DNA from: Bacteroidales bacterium UBA6267
GTDB taxonomy: Bacteria; Bacteroidota; Bacteroidia; Bacteroidales; UBA1556
Assembly (NCBI GenBank): GCA_002440745.1
Contig: DJVB01000042.1
Coordinates: 104,779 to 168,778 of the forward strand
DNA length: 64,000 nt
Direction of reading: 5' to 3'
The position numbers and the translations under genes are program-made. The notes under the pieces were generated by a model that saw only the letters and a program-made list of their open reading frames with translations, searched no databases and was not told the origin of the DNA. Shown here in pieces: positions 48,456 to 57,544 of this stretch. How positions within the stretch are numbered: the stretch's first letter is position 1; each line of letters begins with the position of its first letter.

Positions 48456-49451
48456 ATGAGTATTTTAACGAAAGAAATGATCAATAAATTATCGGGACCA
48501 ATTGTGGTTTTTGGTGCCGGAGGTTTTATAGGTATCAATCTTTTGAACACCTTATTAAAATATCGCGATGATGTGATTGGCGTTTCGCAGGACCATAAAA
48601 ATAATTGGCGGTTTATTGCCAATCAGATTCCCTTAAAGAATTTAGTTTCTTTAGATATTCTTCAACAAACACCTCTTCGCTATTTTTTCGAGTCATACCG
48701 CCCTAAAACCATTCTCAATTTAGCTGCTTATGGTGCATATTCTAAACAGAAAGAATATGACAAAATCTATCAAACGAATTTCCTCGCAACCATTGATTTG
48801 ATAGAAATTGCCAAAGAATATGGCTTTGAATGTTTCCTTCAGGCTGGCTCAAGCAGTGAATATGGACTTAATTCGGCAGCACCAAAAGAAACGGATGCAC
48901 TCATTCCCAACAGTCATTATGCCGTTAGCAAATCCGCTGTTTATCAAGCTATTAATTATTATGGGCGAATTGAAAAACTGCCAATTTCGCATTTAAGATT
49001 ATACTCTGCTTATGGCCCGTGGGAGGAGCCTGACCGACTCATTCCTGTGCTTATTTCTAATGCCCGAAAAGGCAAACTGCCACCTTTAGTCGCAGCTGAG
49101 ATATCACGAGATTTTATTTATATCGCCGATGTTGTCGAAGCTTTTCTATTAGCAGCCATTCATATAAAACAAATTGAGGGCATGGCCTTAAATATTGGAA
49201 CCGGACTTAAAACAACAATACACGACTTGGTGCAAACCACTAAGAAAACTTTTCAAATTGACGCTCAGCCAAAATACGGACAAATGCCCAATCGGCGATG
49301 GGATTTGAAAGATTGGTATTGCAACCCGAGCAAAGCAAAGGAATTAATTGATTTTGAAGCTAAAACCACTCTTGAGGAGGGCCTTTTAAAAATAGGAAAT
49401 TGGCAAGAAGAAATTGGATTTGATAACGCTTTTTGGAATAGAATATCATGA
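48456..49451 (+). CDS. NAD-dependent sugar epimerase/dehydratase
   Basis: A 331-residue extended short-chain dehydrogenase acting on nucleotide sugars. It has a Rossmann motif GAGGFIG at about residues 21-27, a catalytic Ser in QAGSSSEYG, and the Tyr-x-x-x-Lys pair in YAVSKSA. The SAYGPWEEPDRLIPVLI and RDFIYIADVVEAF blocks are typical of the NAD-epimerase/dehydratase family (UDP-glucose 4-epimerase-like). The substrate cannot be told from sequence. It lies between the transketolase half and a glycosyltransferase whose start overlaps its stop by 4 bases (ATGA), so the genes are translationally coupled. Confidence 0.9.
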   Translation: MSILTKEMINKLSGPIVVFGAGGFIGINLLNTLLKYRDDVIGVSQDHKNNWRFIANQIPLKNLVSLDILQQTPLRYFFESYRPKTILNLAAYGAYSKQKEYDKIYQTNFLATIDLIEIAKEYGFECFLQAGSSSEYGLNSAAPKETDALIPNSHYAVSKSAVYQAINYYGRIEKLPISHLRLYSAYGPWEEPDRLIPVLISNARKGKLPPLVAAEISRDFIYIADVVEAFLLAAIHIKQIEGMALNIGTGLKTTIHDLVQTTKKTFQIDAQPKYGQMPNRRWDLKDWYCNPSKAKELIDFEAKTTLEEGLLKIGNWQEEIGFDNAFWNRIS

Positions 49452-50134
49452 AAGATTTAGCGATAGTTTTACCAATTTACAATCAAGAATCTCATATTGA
49501 GATAATTACCAATAATTTTACTCCTGTTTTGGATAGAGAAAATATCGACTATGAAATCCTTTTTGTGGTCAATGGCAGCAAAGACCGAAGTTATGAAAAA
49601 TGCCTCGAAATAGCTTCAACGAATCCAAATATTAAAGCTTTCAATATTCAGGAATCCGGCTGGGGACGCGCGGTAAAGTATGGCATTTCACAGGCAAACG
49701 CTCGATGGATTTCCTACACAAATTCCGCCCGAACCAATATCAACGATTTAACAACTTGCATCCGCTACGCCCGTGTTGATGATCATACAGTTGTAAAGGC
49801 AAACCGAATCATTCGCGAAAGTTTTCTAAGACGTTTAGGCTCTGTGATTTATAATTTCGAAAACCGATATTTTTTTAAAACAGCTATTTGGGATGTCAAT
49901 GGTACGCCAAAAATTTTCCCGGGAGAGTTTCTAAAAAATCAGCAAATCATCAGCAATGGCGACTTGATTGACGCCGAATTGATGGCCTTATGCAACCGAA
50001 AAAGAATGACGGTAATCGAAATTCCGATTTATGCAACTGACCGCATTTCAGGAAAAAGCACCACAAAATTGAGGTCGGCAATGAAGATGTATTTTGGATT
50101 GTTCAAACTTAAAAAGCATCTGAAAAATGGATAG
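49448..50134 (+). CDS. Family 2-like glycosyltransferase with unusual motifs
   Basis: A 228-residue GT-A fold protein of the dolichyl-phosphate-mannose synthase-like group. The N-terminal strand VLPIYNQESHIEII and FEYEILFVVNGSKDRSYE-like region (actual: YEILFVVNGSKDRS) align with the usual nucleotide-binding motif, but the expected DDGS reads VNGS. In the place where an acidic DxD is expected the sequence is SYTNSARTNIND. No membrane segment is present, so lipid anchoring would need a partner. It may be a divergent active enzyme or one that has lost sugar-nucleotide chemistry. It is coupled to the genes on both sides (4- and 8-base overlaps). Confidence 0.8.
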   Translation: MKDLAIVLPIYNQESHIEIITNNFTPVLDRENIDYEILFVVNGSKDRSYEKCLEIASTNPNIKAFNIQESGWGRAVKYGISQANARWISYTNSARTNINDLTTCIRYARVDDHTVVKANRIIRESFLRRLGSVIYNFENRYFFKTAIWDVNGTPKIFPGEFLKNQQIISNGDLIDAELMALCNRKRMTVIEIPIYATDRISGKSTTKLRSAMKMYFGLFKLKKHLKNG

Positions 50135-51287
50135 GAACGCCTTGCATAATCATTATAATGAATTGTTTCGCAATCCGTTAGAAATAGCAGCTAATCCGAT
50201 TCAGGATTCAAAAGCCTTAAACGAAAGTTTGAAATTCAAGGCAGATTCGGGTTTTGTGGAAATCTTGCAACAGTTAGAAATTCAACTTTTTATCACACGA
50301 GAATACGAACATTTACTGCTTTGCTTAGAGACAGTTGATGAAAAAATTAATCAAAGTTTCTACCCAATTGCCCATCCTTCGGGGTTAGCAATCCACTCCG
50401 ACCGTATTTATGTAGCTTCCACACGAAACCCAAATGCGATAGTTGAATTTTCACAAGCAACTGATTTTCAGGAAAGAATGGAAACAAAATTTAAAACAAA
50501 CAGCATTCTCCCCTATCTTCCATCTCGGGTAAAATATTTTCCCGGACACACTTATTTCCACGATTTAGTTTTCATTGAAGATCAACTATTTGCCAATAGT
50601 GTTGGAAATAATGGCATCATAAAAATCCAATTTGAAAAAACACAACAAGACCCAATTATTTGGAAACCTGATATGCACCGGAAATATTGGCAAAAACTCC
50701 AATCCGGTAATTATTTACAGCTAAACAGTATTGCTGCCGGCAACTCATTGGAAAGCAGTTATTTCACTGCATCGGTGGAATTTCCGGGCAGATACAGACC
50801 CGGTCACCAAAAGTTTGAAGTGGATAAAAAAGGCGTGATTTTCTCCTACAACGGCACTGTTGTTTGCAGAAATCTCACCCGTCCTCATTCTGCCAGAATT
50901 TTTCGAGATAAAATTTGGGTGAATGATAGTGGCTATGGCACAGTGGGTTATGTCGAGGACGGAAAATATTTTCCGGTAATTAAGCTCAACGGCTGGACAA
51001 GAGGACTTCACTTTGTGGATAAGTACGCATTTGTGGGGACGAGTCGGGTATTACCAAGATTTGAGCATTATGCGCCGGGCCTACAAAATCAAAAAAGTGA
51101 AACCGGTATTATAATTATCAACACAGAAACTTTTGAGGTGGAAGGAAAAATAATTTTTAAAAACGGAAATCAAATTTTTGGGATAGAATCTATGTCCAAA
51201 AATCCTAAAACTAGGCTTTTTAACATCGGAGAGATTTCCCGAATAAAACATTTAAATTCAATATTTTATCAATATAAAAACACGTAA
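50127..51287 (+). CDS. TIGR03032/DUF4915-like protein
   Basis: A 386-residue protein without a signal peptide. Residues about 85-370 look like a beta-propeller with short blades: GLAIHSDRIYVASTRNPNAI, HDLVFIEDQLFANSVGNNGI, NLTRPHSARIFRDKIWVNDS, LNGWTRGLHFVDKYAFVGTS and TGIIIINTETFEVEGKIIF. The PHSAR...WVNDSGYG and TRGLHF...AFVGTSRV blocks match my memory of the TIGR03032/DUF4915 family, which often sits beside sulfotransferase and glycosyl-transfer genes. Its reaction is not known to me. It overlaps the glycosyltransferase by 8 bases and precedes the sulfotransferase by 2. Confidence 0.72.
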   Translation: MDRNALHNHYNELFRNPLEIAANPIQDSKALNESLKFKADSGFVEILQQLEIQLFITREYEHLLLCLETVDEKINQSFYPIAHPSGLAIHSDRIYVASTRNPNAIVEFSQATDFQERMETKFKTNSILPYLPSRVKYFPGHTYFHDLVFIEDQLFANSVGNNGIIKIQFEKTQQDPIIWKPDMHRKYWQKLQSGNYLQLNSIAAGNSLESSYFTASVEFPGRYRPGHQKFEVDKKGVIFSYNGTVVCRNLTRPHSARIFRDKIWVNDSGYGTVGYVEDGKYFPVIKLNGWTRGLHFVDKYAFVGTSRVLPRFEHYAPGLQNQKSETGIIIINTETFEVEGKIIFKNGNQIFGIESMSKNPKTRLFNIGEISRIKHLNSIFYQYKNT

Positions 51288-51289
51288 TA

Positions 51290-52234
51290 ATGAACGAAAA
51301 ACCATTTAAACTCTTAATGCTTTCGGCAATGTACGAAAATGGAGGAAATACTACTCATAGATTTCTTGACGGGCATCCTGAATTATTTGTTTACCCTTTT
51401 GAATCGCAACCCGGGACGAAATATGTTCATGACAAATTCACCACCATGTTTCCTGTTAAATATCGCTGGCCTGTTTTCCCTGAAAACCTTAGTTCGGAAG
51501 AGATGTTTTATGCGATTATTGACGAGGAAGCAAAGATTAGAGCAAGAACACCATTTGTTAGCAAATTTCGGAATGCAGATTTTGAAATGAATGATGAGGA
51601 AAGAAAAGAAATCTTCATGGAATATATAGAAAAAGCCGGAAATAAAAGCCGAGCCACAGCTATGGAAGCCTTTTTCAGAGCTACATTTGATGCGTGGAAA
51701 AATTATAACCGAACCGGTGACGAAAAAGTTTGGGTTGGTTATAGTCCGATTATTGGAGTTGATGGAGAGGCAATTATCAACGATTTGAATGGAAACGGAT
51801 ATGTTTTGCATGTGATGCGAAATCCGTTTAGCTGCTACGCCGAAACTCGAAAACGCCCGGTCCCGCTTTCACTTGACCACTACATAAATGCATGGGTGAA
51901 TAATCAATATTATGCCATGTATTTATCAAAAAAATACCCTGAACATTTCTTTTTTGTTCGGTATGAAGATATTATTGAAAATCCGGAGTTAGTTTTGGGT
52001 AATGTGCTAAAAAAGGTAGGTTTAACAACGAATGATTCGTTAAAAAGCCCCAGTTGGAACGGACAACCATTGAAGGAAGTTTATCCATGGGGAACTGTGA
52101 GAATACCTACAAGAGAAGTTAATATCAACACTGCCAGAGAGTTGACAAAAAAGCAGATTGAAGAAATTTACCTAAGAACCGAGCTTTATCTTCAAAAGTT
52201 TGATTATATGGAAATTTACGACCAGATTAAATAG
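51290..52234 (+). CDS. Sulfotransferase family protein
   Basis: A 314-residue PAPS-dependent sulfotransferase-like protein, cytosolic. The 5'-phosphosulfate loop is at the N-terminus (MYENGGNTTHRFLDGHPEL, residues about 15-33), followed by VYPFESQPGTKYV. The 3'-phosphate site appears as VMRNPFSCYAETRKR (about 179-193). FVRYEDIIENPELVLGNVLKKVGL (quoted in parts: FVRYEDIIENPEL, VLKKVGL) is the usual late motif. The acceptor is unknown; with the upstream epimerase and glycosyltransferase, a surface sugar or lipid-linked glycan is the likely target. Last gene of the operon. No PAPS synthesis gene is in the window. Confidence 0.85.
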   Translation: MNEKPFKLLMLSAMYENGGNTTHRFLDGHPELFVYPFESQPGTKYVHDKFTTMFPVKYRWPVFPENLSSEEMFYAIIDEEAKIRARTPFVSKFRNADFEMNDEERKEIFMEYIEKAGNKSRATAMEAFFRATFDAWKNYNRTGDEKVWVGYSPIIGVDGEAIINDLNGNGYVLHVMRNPFSCYAETRKRPVPLSLDHYINAWVNNQYYAMYLSKKYPEHFFFVRYEDIIENPELVLGNVLKKVGLTTNDSLKSPSWNGQPLKEVYPWGTVRIPTREVNINTARELTKKQIEEIYLRTELYLQKFDYMEIYDQIK

Positions 52235-52444
52235 GGTGATTTCTATATAATTTAAATTAGGCGAACTTCTATATCCCGATTGCAATCAGGAGGCTTGCTT
52301 TTTATGTGGTTTCGCTAACGCATTCAATTAGTTTGCCTGACGATTTCGCATTTCGGATGCCTGTTTATGGCAATTAAACTACGACTCGATACCCTGTGAA
52401 GCTCCAAATTTGGAGTACGACCGACTTTTTTAGGTAGGTTCTGA
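52235..52444. other. Convergent intergenic region with small palindromes
   Basis: Contains CCGATTGCAATCAGG, an imperfect palindrome followed by GCTTGCTTTTT (a possible weak terminator of the sulfotransferase operon), and the palindrome CTCCAAATTTGGAG. No gene seen. Confidence 0.4.
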
Positions 52445-53347
52445 TTAAAGTTGACCTTTTTTCTTTAGCAAAGTATAATTAATTAATTCCAGATTTCGCT
52501 GAGCATCAACAAAATCAGGTTTTATTTTAACAGCTTTTTCAAGACAGATTTTAGCCGAATCTAACTTTTGAGTTTGGATATACAGATAGGCCATCTGATT
52601 ATACAAAGTGGCATTTAAAGGGTGAAACATCATTTGCTCATTAAAAGACTGGTTATCAAAAGAGCTGAAATCAACTGTTTCAATATCCTTATCAAGTAGT
52701 TCCCTGATATCGTGTCGAACGTCCTCCATTAAAAAAAGGAAATAGCTTTTTTTAAGCATTCCTGTATAACAGTTTTTCATACTGAATTGATTTTGAAAAG
52801 CAAGGTCGAATGCCTTCCTTGCCAACTTAAACTGTTTGATATTATTTAAGGTTTCACCTGCTTTTTGATAGGAATAAATGGGATAAGGAGCAAGTTCTGC
52901 CGATTTAAGATAGTATATAGCAGCATTTTGCATTTCATTTTTACTTAAGTAGATTTCTCCTAAATAATAAAAAATCTCGTTGTCTAATTTATCTTTTAAG
53001 GGAATGGCGTTCCGTAAATCTGTTTCTGCTCGGTAAAAATCACCTATAAGAAAATAGGTGATTCCCCGATTTATCAGAGCTTCGGGTAAATTGGTGCTAA
53101 TACTTAATGCTTTGTCAAATTGAACAAGTGCCTCAGAATAGTTTCCCTGCATCATAAAATGATTTCCATAGGTAATATATGTACGAGCTTCGTTATCCAT
53201 GCCTTTTTGACTTATCTTTTTAAGCCACTCTGGCGCTACTAATGTACTGAGAATAAATAAGCTAATTAAACCATACAATAGTATTATACTGGTGCTGATA
53301 TACTTATTAATTGGCCGAATATCTGATTTGGTATTTTTGTTTTTCAT
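52445..53347 (-). CDS. TPR protein with N-terminal membrane anchor
   Basis: A 300-residue protein if started at the ATG at 53347, 4 bases after the previous stop; an ATG at 53374 would add MFYTIPTKS and overlap that gene. One membrane segment lies at about residues 20-43 (STSIILLYGLISLFILSTLVAP). At least five tetratricopeptide repeats follow: ARTYITYGNHFMMQGNYSEA, EALINRGITYFLIGDFYRAE, EIFYYLGEIYLSKNEMQNAA, YSYQKAGETLNNIKQFKLAR and YNQMAYLYIQTQKLDSAKI. The repeats face the periplasm or cytoplasm, depending on anchor orientation. It is paired with the VanZ-like gene upstream. No specific partner can be named. Confidence 0.8.
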   Translation of the reverse strand: MKNKNTKSDIRPINKYISTSIILLYGLISLFILSTLVAPEWLKKISQKGMDNEARTYITYGNHFMMQGNYSEALVQFDKALSISTNLPEALINRGITYFLIGDFYRAETDLRNAIPLKDKLDNEIFYYLGEIYLSKNEMQNAAIYYLKSAELAPYPIYSYQKAGETLNNIKQFKLARKAFDLAFQNQFSMKNCYTGMLKKSYFLFLMEDVRHDIRELLDKDIETVDFSSFDNQSFNEQMMFHPLNATLYNQMAYLYIQTQKLDSAKICLEKAVKIKPDFVDAQRNLELINYTLLKKKGQL

Positions 53348-53351
53348 AGAT

Positions 53352-54566
53352 TTAGTCGGTATTGTGTAAAACAAAGGTTACTTTCTTACCTTCACTTTTT
53401 AGCCTATTGTAAGTTTGGCAAGCTTGAGCTGAAGGTTGTATGATAATTTGTATGACTTTCTTTTCATGGATATTATACATAAATTGAGACTCAAGATTTT
53501 CAGGAAAACCCAAAGAACTTGTTCCTACTTCATTATTTCCAATGAGTAGAATATTGGATGTTTTGTGAAAAAAATGAAGTAGATCACCTTGAGTAAAATA
53601 TGACTTTTTATCCACAAAACGAAAACCTCCATTTTCAAAAAACATAAGATCAAAATAAGGTAGAGGAAGCCCCTTATAAATGACCAGCCCCGAAGACCTG
53701 TGTTGAATGTTTTGTTTCGCATTGAAAACAAAGCTAAAACCTAATAGGAATACTGACAATCCAATGGCAATAAGTATAATGCGTTTGCCGGATTTTGTGC
53801 GTGCTTGATGAATTATAAAGAATAAGATTAGAAATAAAAAACCTGTAATAAATATAATATTTGCAGTGTATTGGATTTCGGTCAGCAAAGAACTAATACT
53901 TAAAAATAAATAGGAAAATAGCATTAGTAAAATAATGATGCTAAGCGGGTTACGTAAATAATCCTTAAGTTTGGCTTCGCTGATTTTTGGGAACGTTTTG
54001 ATGATTTCGGGGTATTCATGTCCAATAAAAAGTATGATTATTCCTGATATTGTGCCCCATAGATCCTTCGCAATATCCGACATATCAAAAACCCGACTCG
54101 ACAGATAGATTTGAATAATTTCATCAGCAGATGAAATAATGAGTGCCCGGATAAAAATCTGAAGGATGAGCTTTGACGGTTCGTGATATTTATTTCTGAG
54201 ACTATTATATGCCACTAAAACAAACAGTCCATAAGCAATATAATGCCAATTGGTTTGCAAATCGTAAAAGGGTTTACTCATATAATAATCAGAAGTTAAC
54301 CAACCAACAAACCATAATGAAAAACCGGTAGCCCAACTAAGAACAATCTGCTTATTCAAAAGTTTTCTGGTTTTTATTAACACAAAAACCAGAAGAAAAA
54401 GTGCAATAATCAAGATATATGGGATACGAAATTCAGCCACCTGAAGGTGAGAATTTGATGCGTTTCCCACCAAGTCTTGTAAATAATTTTGCAAAAGAAT
54501 AAACGGCGTTAGTATAAGCAAAAGGCTATATAATAACAAGTTTGTACGAGGAGTAAGCGACTTCAT
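53352..54566 (-). CDS. VanZ-like multipass membrane protein
   Basis: A 404-residue integral membrane protein with about eight hydrophobic segments. The central motif SSADEIIQIYLSSRVFDMSD followed by LWGTISGIIILFIG is that of the VanZ-like family (acidic Asp-Glu-x-x-Gln, Arg, Asp at fixed spacing). Beyond about residue 290, after the last membrane segment, lies a soluble C-terminal domain (YKGLPLPYFDLMFFENGGF, FVDKKSYFTQGDLLHFF, VIQIIIQPSAQACQ) that I do not recognise. The same arrangement, membrane VanZ-like part plus soluble tail, is longer than the usual ~150-residue VanZ. It is an operon partner of the TPR gene. The link to glycopeptide resistance in the name does not imply such a role here. 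Confidence 0.75.
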   Translation of the reverse strand: MKSLTPRTNLLLYSLLLILTPFILLQNYLQDLVGNASNSHLQVAEFRIPYILIIALFLLVFVLIKTRKLLNKQIVLSWATGFSLWFVGWLTSDYYMSKPFYDLQTNWHYIAYGLFVLVAYNSLRNKYHEPSKLILQIFIRALIISSADEIIQIYLSSRVFDMSDIAKDLWGTISGIIILFIGHEYPEIIKTFPKISEAKLKDYLRNPLSIIILLMLFSYLFLSISSLLTEIQYTANIIFITGFLFLILFFIIHQARTKSGKRIILIAIGLSVFLLGFSFVFNAKQNIQHRSSGLVIYKGLPLPYFDLMFFENGGFRFVDKKSYFTQGDLLHFFHKTSNILLIGNNEVGTSSLGFPENLESQFMYNIHEKKVIQIIIQPSAQACQTYNRLKSEGKKVTFVLHNTD

Positions 54567-55088
54567 TTATCTATTTAGATTTAGAATTGATTTAAATAAT
54601 TTGAATTTTCAAAATTAAAATTTATAATAATTATCATGTATAAATTAACAAATTATTTCAAATAAATAATCAGAGTCTGCCAAAAGTGAATTATTATATT
54701 GAATGTTAACAAGTTATAAAAATGCAACTACCAACAGGTTGAAGTTTTTAATAGCATTTATTGCAATAAATCGTACAGATATTTTCTTTTTTTCTTACTA
54801 TAAACAGCAAAAATTTGACGCTTTTGAGTGGAATCTAAATAATTTGGTTAGAAAGTACTATCGGTATTAAAGAGTATATCAAATTCTGAGGGACAAATTA
54901 GCAATAGCCCAACATCAATCAAAACGAATTGATTTTGGAAGCAAGGGCATCGAATGTCGAAAGAGTTATAAGTGCTGTTTTTTTCAAGTAATGGAGTGTT
55001 AATTCAATAATCAGTATAACACCACAAAATAATTAATAAAACCTCAAAAAAGTAAAGGTAACTTAAAACAGAAGAAATCGAAAATGGT
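54567..55088. other. AT-rich intergenic region
   Basis: This 522-base gap lies between two minus-strand operons. I see one candidate -7 box for the VanZ-like gene (TAATTTTG, 54617-54610). A short minus-strand open stretch near 54860-54950 reads like possible coding debris, but I cannot support a gene. No large repeat is present. Confidence 0.5.
54610..54617 (-). promoter_or_regulatory. Candidate -7 box TAATTTTG for the VanZ-like/TPR pair
   Basis: TAnnTTTG match on the minus strand, 44 bases before the start at 54566, in very AT-rich sequence, so chance is possible. Confidence 0.3.
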
Positions 55089-55106
55089 TTAATGCCTAAA
55101 CCATTT
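55082..55106 (-). terminator. Hairpin overlapping the stop codon of the ABC permease gene
   Basis: AAATGGTTTA (55082-55091) pairs perfectly with TAAACCATTT (55097-55106). The stop codon lies in the stem. The T-run on the minus strand is only moderate. Confidence 0.55.
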
Positions 55107-56408
55107 CCATATTTCTTTATAGGTTGGTTTTTTGCCATACATCAAAATTCCGGTTCGATAAATTTTTGCGGCAAACCATGTTGCTGCAAAAAATCCAAGA
55201 ATAACTAAGGTCATCGAAAGAGCTAATTGCCACATAGGGACTCCGAATGGAATCCGAATCATCATAGCAATTGGCGAAGTGAATGGTATGGTCGAAAGCC
55301 AAAATGAAAGCGGGCCATCGGGGTCGGAGGCGATATTTTGCGCCAGCATAATACTGAGAATCAAGGGAACAGTTAGCGGCAGCATAAATTGTTGTGTATC
55401 GGTTTCGTTGTCAACAGCAGAGCCGATTGCGGCGAAAAGAGCCGAATAAAGCAAATAACCAAATAGGAAATAAAACAGAAAACCACCGATTATCACCGGA
55501 AAATTGATAGTAGAAATGGCGTTAAGAGCCTCTAAAGCAGCACTGTTTTCAAAAGTCATTTCTGTAGGATTATTAGCACTCATGGTCTGGATAACCGTCT
55601 GAATATTATCTTGTTGCAGTTGAGTTAACTGATCTTTGAAAGCATATTGGGCACCAGTAACTAAAGTCAATGTGAGCACAACCCACAACAAAAATTGGGT
55701 AAGTCCAACGAGAGCGACACCAACAATTTTCCCCATCATAAGCTGAAAAGGCTTCACCGAGGACACTAAAACTTCGATAATTCGGTTGGTTTTTTCCTCA
55801 ATTACACCACGCATAACCATTGCGCCGTACATAAAAATAAAGAAATAAATAGCAATTCCGGCCACTAAACCAAGAATTAGGTCTCGCGCCGCCATTTGTT
55901 CTTCTTCAGTGCCATCTTCTTTGAGTTTAACCGTGTTTACATCTATACTCGATTTGATTTTCTCAATTATCTCAGGAGCAATACCCTCTTTTTTCAAGCG
56001 CAACTGCCTGAGATCGTTGTTGATACTTGTCCTAATATAAGATTCCACATTCATTCCGGGCTGTTTGGAGCTAAAAAGTATAACGTGATGAGGGAAGGTG
56101 TAGCTTGGTTGTGGAATATATAAAATGAGGTCAACGCCAAGCTGATTATAATTCTTCTTAGCGTCATCAATTTCTAAATTTAATGTCTTGAATTTTATAG
56201 AATTAGTATTCTTAAATCCGGCAGTAAAAAAACCGGATTCATCAACAATACCAACCGTTTTTTCACCTGAAGAAATGGTACTGAAATAAACAGGAGCAAT
56301 CATCAGAGCAGCCATAAGAATCGGCCCCAAAATGGTCATAATTATAAAAGACTTTTTCTTAACTCTGGTAAGGTATTCGCGCGCAATGATGAGTTTAATT
56401 TTGTCCAT
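55089..56408 (-). CDS. ABC transporter permease, NatB type
   Basis: A 439-residue ABC-2 type permease. One membrane segment near the N-terminus (about 20-45, IIMTILGPILMAALMIAPVYF) is followed by a ~130-residue extracytoplasmic loop (SSGEKTVGIVDESGFF) and then five or six segments from about 185 onward. Landmarks are YGAMVMRGVIEEKTNRIIEV, SSVKPFQLMMGKIVGVALVG and LPLTVPLILSIMLAQN. This is the layout of NatB-like sodium exporters and related drug exporters. It pairs with the ATPase gene upstream, whose stop lies 14 bases inside this gene. The true substrate is unknown. Confidence 0.88.
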   Translation of the reverse strand: MDKIKLIIAREYLTRVKKKSFIIMTILGPILMAALMIAPVYFSTISSGEKTVGIVDESGFFTAGFKNTNSIKFKTLNLEIDDAKKNYNQLGVDLILYIPQPSYTFPHHVILFSSKQPGMNVESYIRTSINNDLRQLRLKKEGIAPEIIEKIKSSIDVNTVKLKEDGTEEEQMAARDLILGLVAGIAIYFFIFMYGAMVMRGVIEEKTNRIIEVLVSSVKPFQLMMGKIVGVALVGLTQFLLWVVLTLTLVTGAQYAFKDQLTQLQQDNIQTVIQTMSANNPTEMTFENSAALEALNAISTINFPVIIGGFLFYFLFGYLLYSALFAAIGSAVDNETDTQQFMLPLTVPLILSIMLAQNIASDPDGPLSFWLSTIPFTSPIAMMIRIPFGVPMWQLALSMTLVILGFFAATWFAAKIYRTGILMYGKKPTYKEIWKWFRH

Positions 56409-57336
56409 TTTTCGTATTATTTGAACTATTATTAACTGTTTTAATAAAAATGTCGTTCATAGAAGGTACAACCTCCTGAAACTGTAGCAATCGTGCATGA
56501 TTCATCACATATTCCAACAACTCGGTTGTGTTTTGCTCCTTTTCAATCCGAACTGTCAACTGCTTACCCATCAGAGTTTCTTTGCGTTCAATGACTTGAA
56601 ATTTATTCGGAAATGAAGAATCAAAACTTAAGGATTCAGGCTGATATTCAATTTGATACAAATTTGTCCGATGATTATTTTTAATCTCTGCAACTTTACC
56701 TTCAAGAATCACTTTAGATTGATTTATCAAAGCAATTCGATCACAGATTTCTTCCACGCTCGACATATTATGCGTTGAAAAAATTATAGTGGCACCTTTA
56801 TCCCTTAGATTGATTATTTCGCTTTTCAGAAGGTTAGCATTAATCGGGTCGAAGCCACTAAAAGGTTCATCGAAAATAAGCAATTTGGGTTTGTGAAGAA
56901 TGGTCACAATAAACTGCACTTTTTGCTGCATACCTTTAGAAAGCTCCTCCACTTTTCTATCCCACCAATTGCCGATTTCAAACTTTTCAAACCAGTGCTT
57001 CAGTTGCTGAAATGCTTCACTACGGCTCAAACCTTTGAGCATTGCAAGATAGATGGCCTGCTCGCCAACCTTCATTTTTTTGTACAAACCACGCTCTTCG
57101 GGAAGGTAACCAATCATTTTTATATGCTTGGGATGAAGTAGTTCGCCACCGATATAAATGGAGCCACTATCTTGTCCAAGTATCTGATTTATAATACGAA
57201 TAAAAGTAGTTTTTCCGGCTCCATTAGGCCCTAATAAACCATAAATACTACCTTCCGGAATAGTCAGATTTATGTCTGTTAAAGCCTGATGATTTTCAAA
57301 CTTTTTATTGATTTGTTGTGCTACTAATAAGTCCAT
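56395..57336 (-). CDS. ABC transporter ATP-binding protein, NatA type
   Basis: A 313-residue ATPase. Walker A GLLGPNGAGKTT (about residues 33-44), Q-loop in GYLPEERGLYKKM, signature VEELSKGMQQKVQF (about 130-143), Walker B LLIFDEPFSGFDP (about 153-165) and switch His in FSTHNMSSVEE. A ~90-residue C-terminal extension of the DUF4162 type follows, as in NatA-like exporters. The PEERGLY form of the Q-loop is usual in that subgroup. First gene of the operon, with a -7 box 22 bases upstream. Confidence 0.93.
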   Translation of the reverse strand: MDLLVAQQINKKFENHQALTDINLTIPEGSIYGLLGPNGAGKTTFIRIINQILGQDSGSIYIGGELLHPKHIKMIGYLPEERGLYKKMKVGEQAIYLAMLKGLSRSEAFQQLKHWFEKFEIGNWWDRKVEELSKGMQQKVQFIVTILHKPKLLIFDEPFSGFDPINANLLKSEIINLRDKGATIIFSTHNMSSVEEICDRIALINQSKVILEGKVAEIKNNHRTNLYQIEYQPESLSFDSSFPNKFQVIERKETLMGKQLTVRIEKEQNTTELLEYVMNHARLLQFQEVVPSMNDIFIKTVNNSSNNTKNGQN

Positions 57337-57357
57337 TGGCTATGAAAATTTGAGGGG

Positions 57358-57365
57358 CAAATATA
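57358..57365 (-). promoter_or_regulatory. -7 box TATATTTG of the NatAB-type operon
   Basis: Exact TAnnTTTG match followed by CCC, 22 bases before the start at 57336. Confidence 0.6.
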
Positions 57366-57544
57366 AACGAATATTTAGGTGGAGAAAATTAAAAAAAAGC
57401 TAAACAATTTTCATGAAAAGGCATTTTCAAAACCACAAACCATTAGAAATGCAAAATAATTAACCTCTCTATGAATAAGAAAACGCATTTGTAGGTGGTA
57501 TAGAAATCAACGCGAAACTCAACATTTCTTTGCTAAAAATCCAG

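Noticed and set aside
52400..52420. Palindrome CTCCAAATTTGGAG as an operator
   Set aside because: It lies between convergent genes, where an operator would have no obvious target.
54860..54950. Minus-strand coding-like fragment
   Set aside because: Too short, no start, no recognised family; AT-rich DNA gives such stretches by chance.
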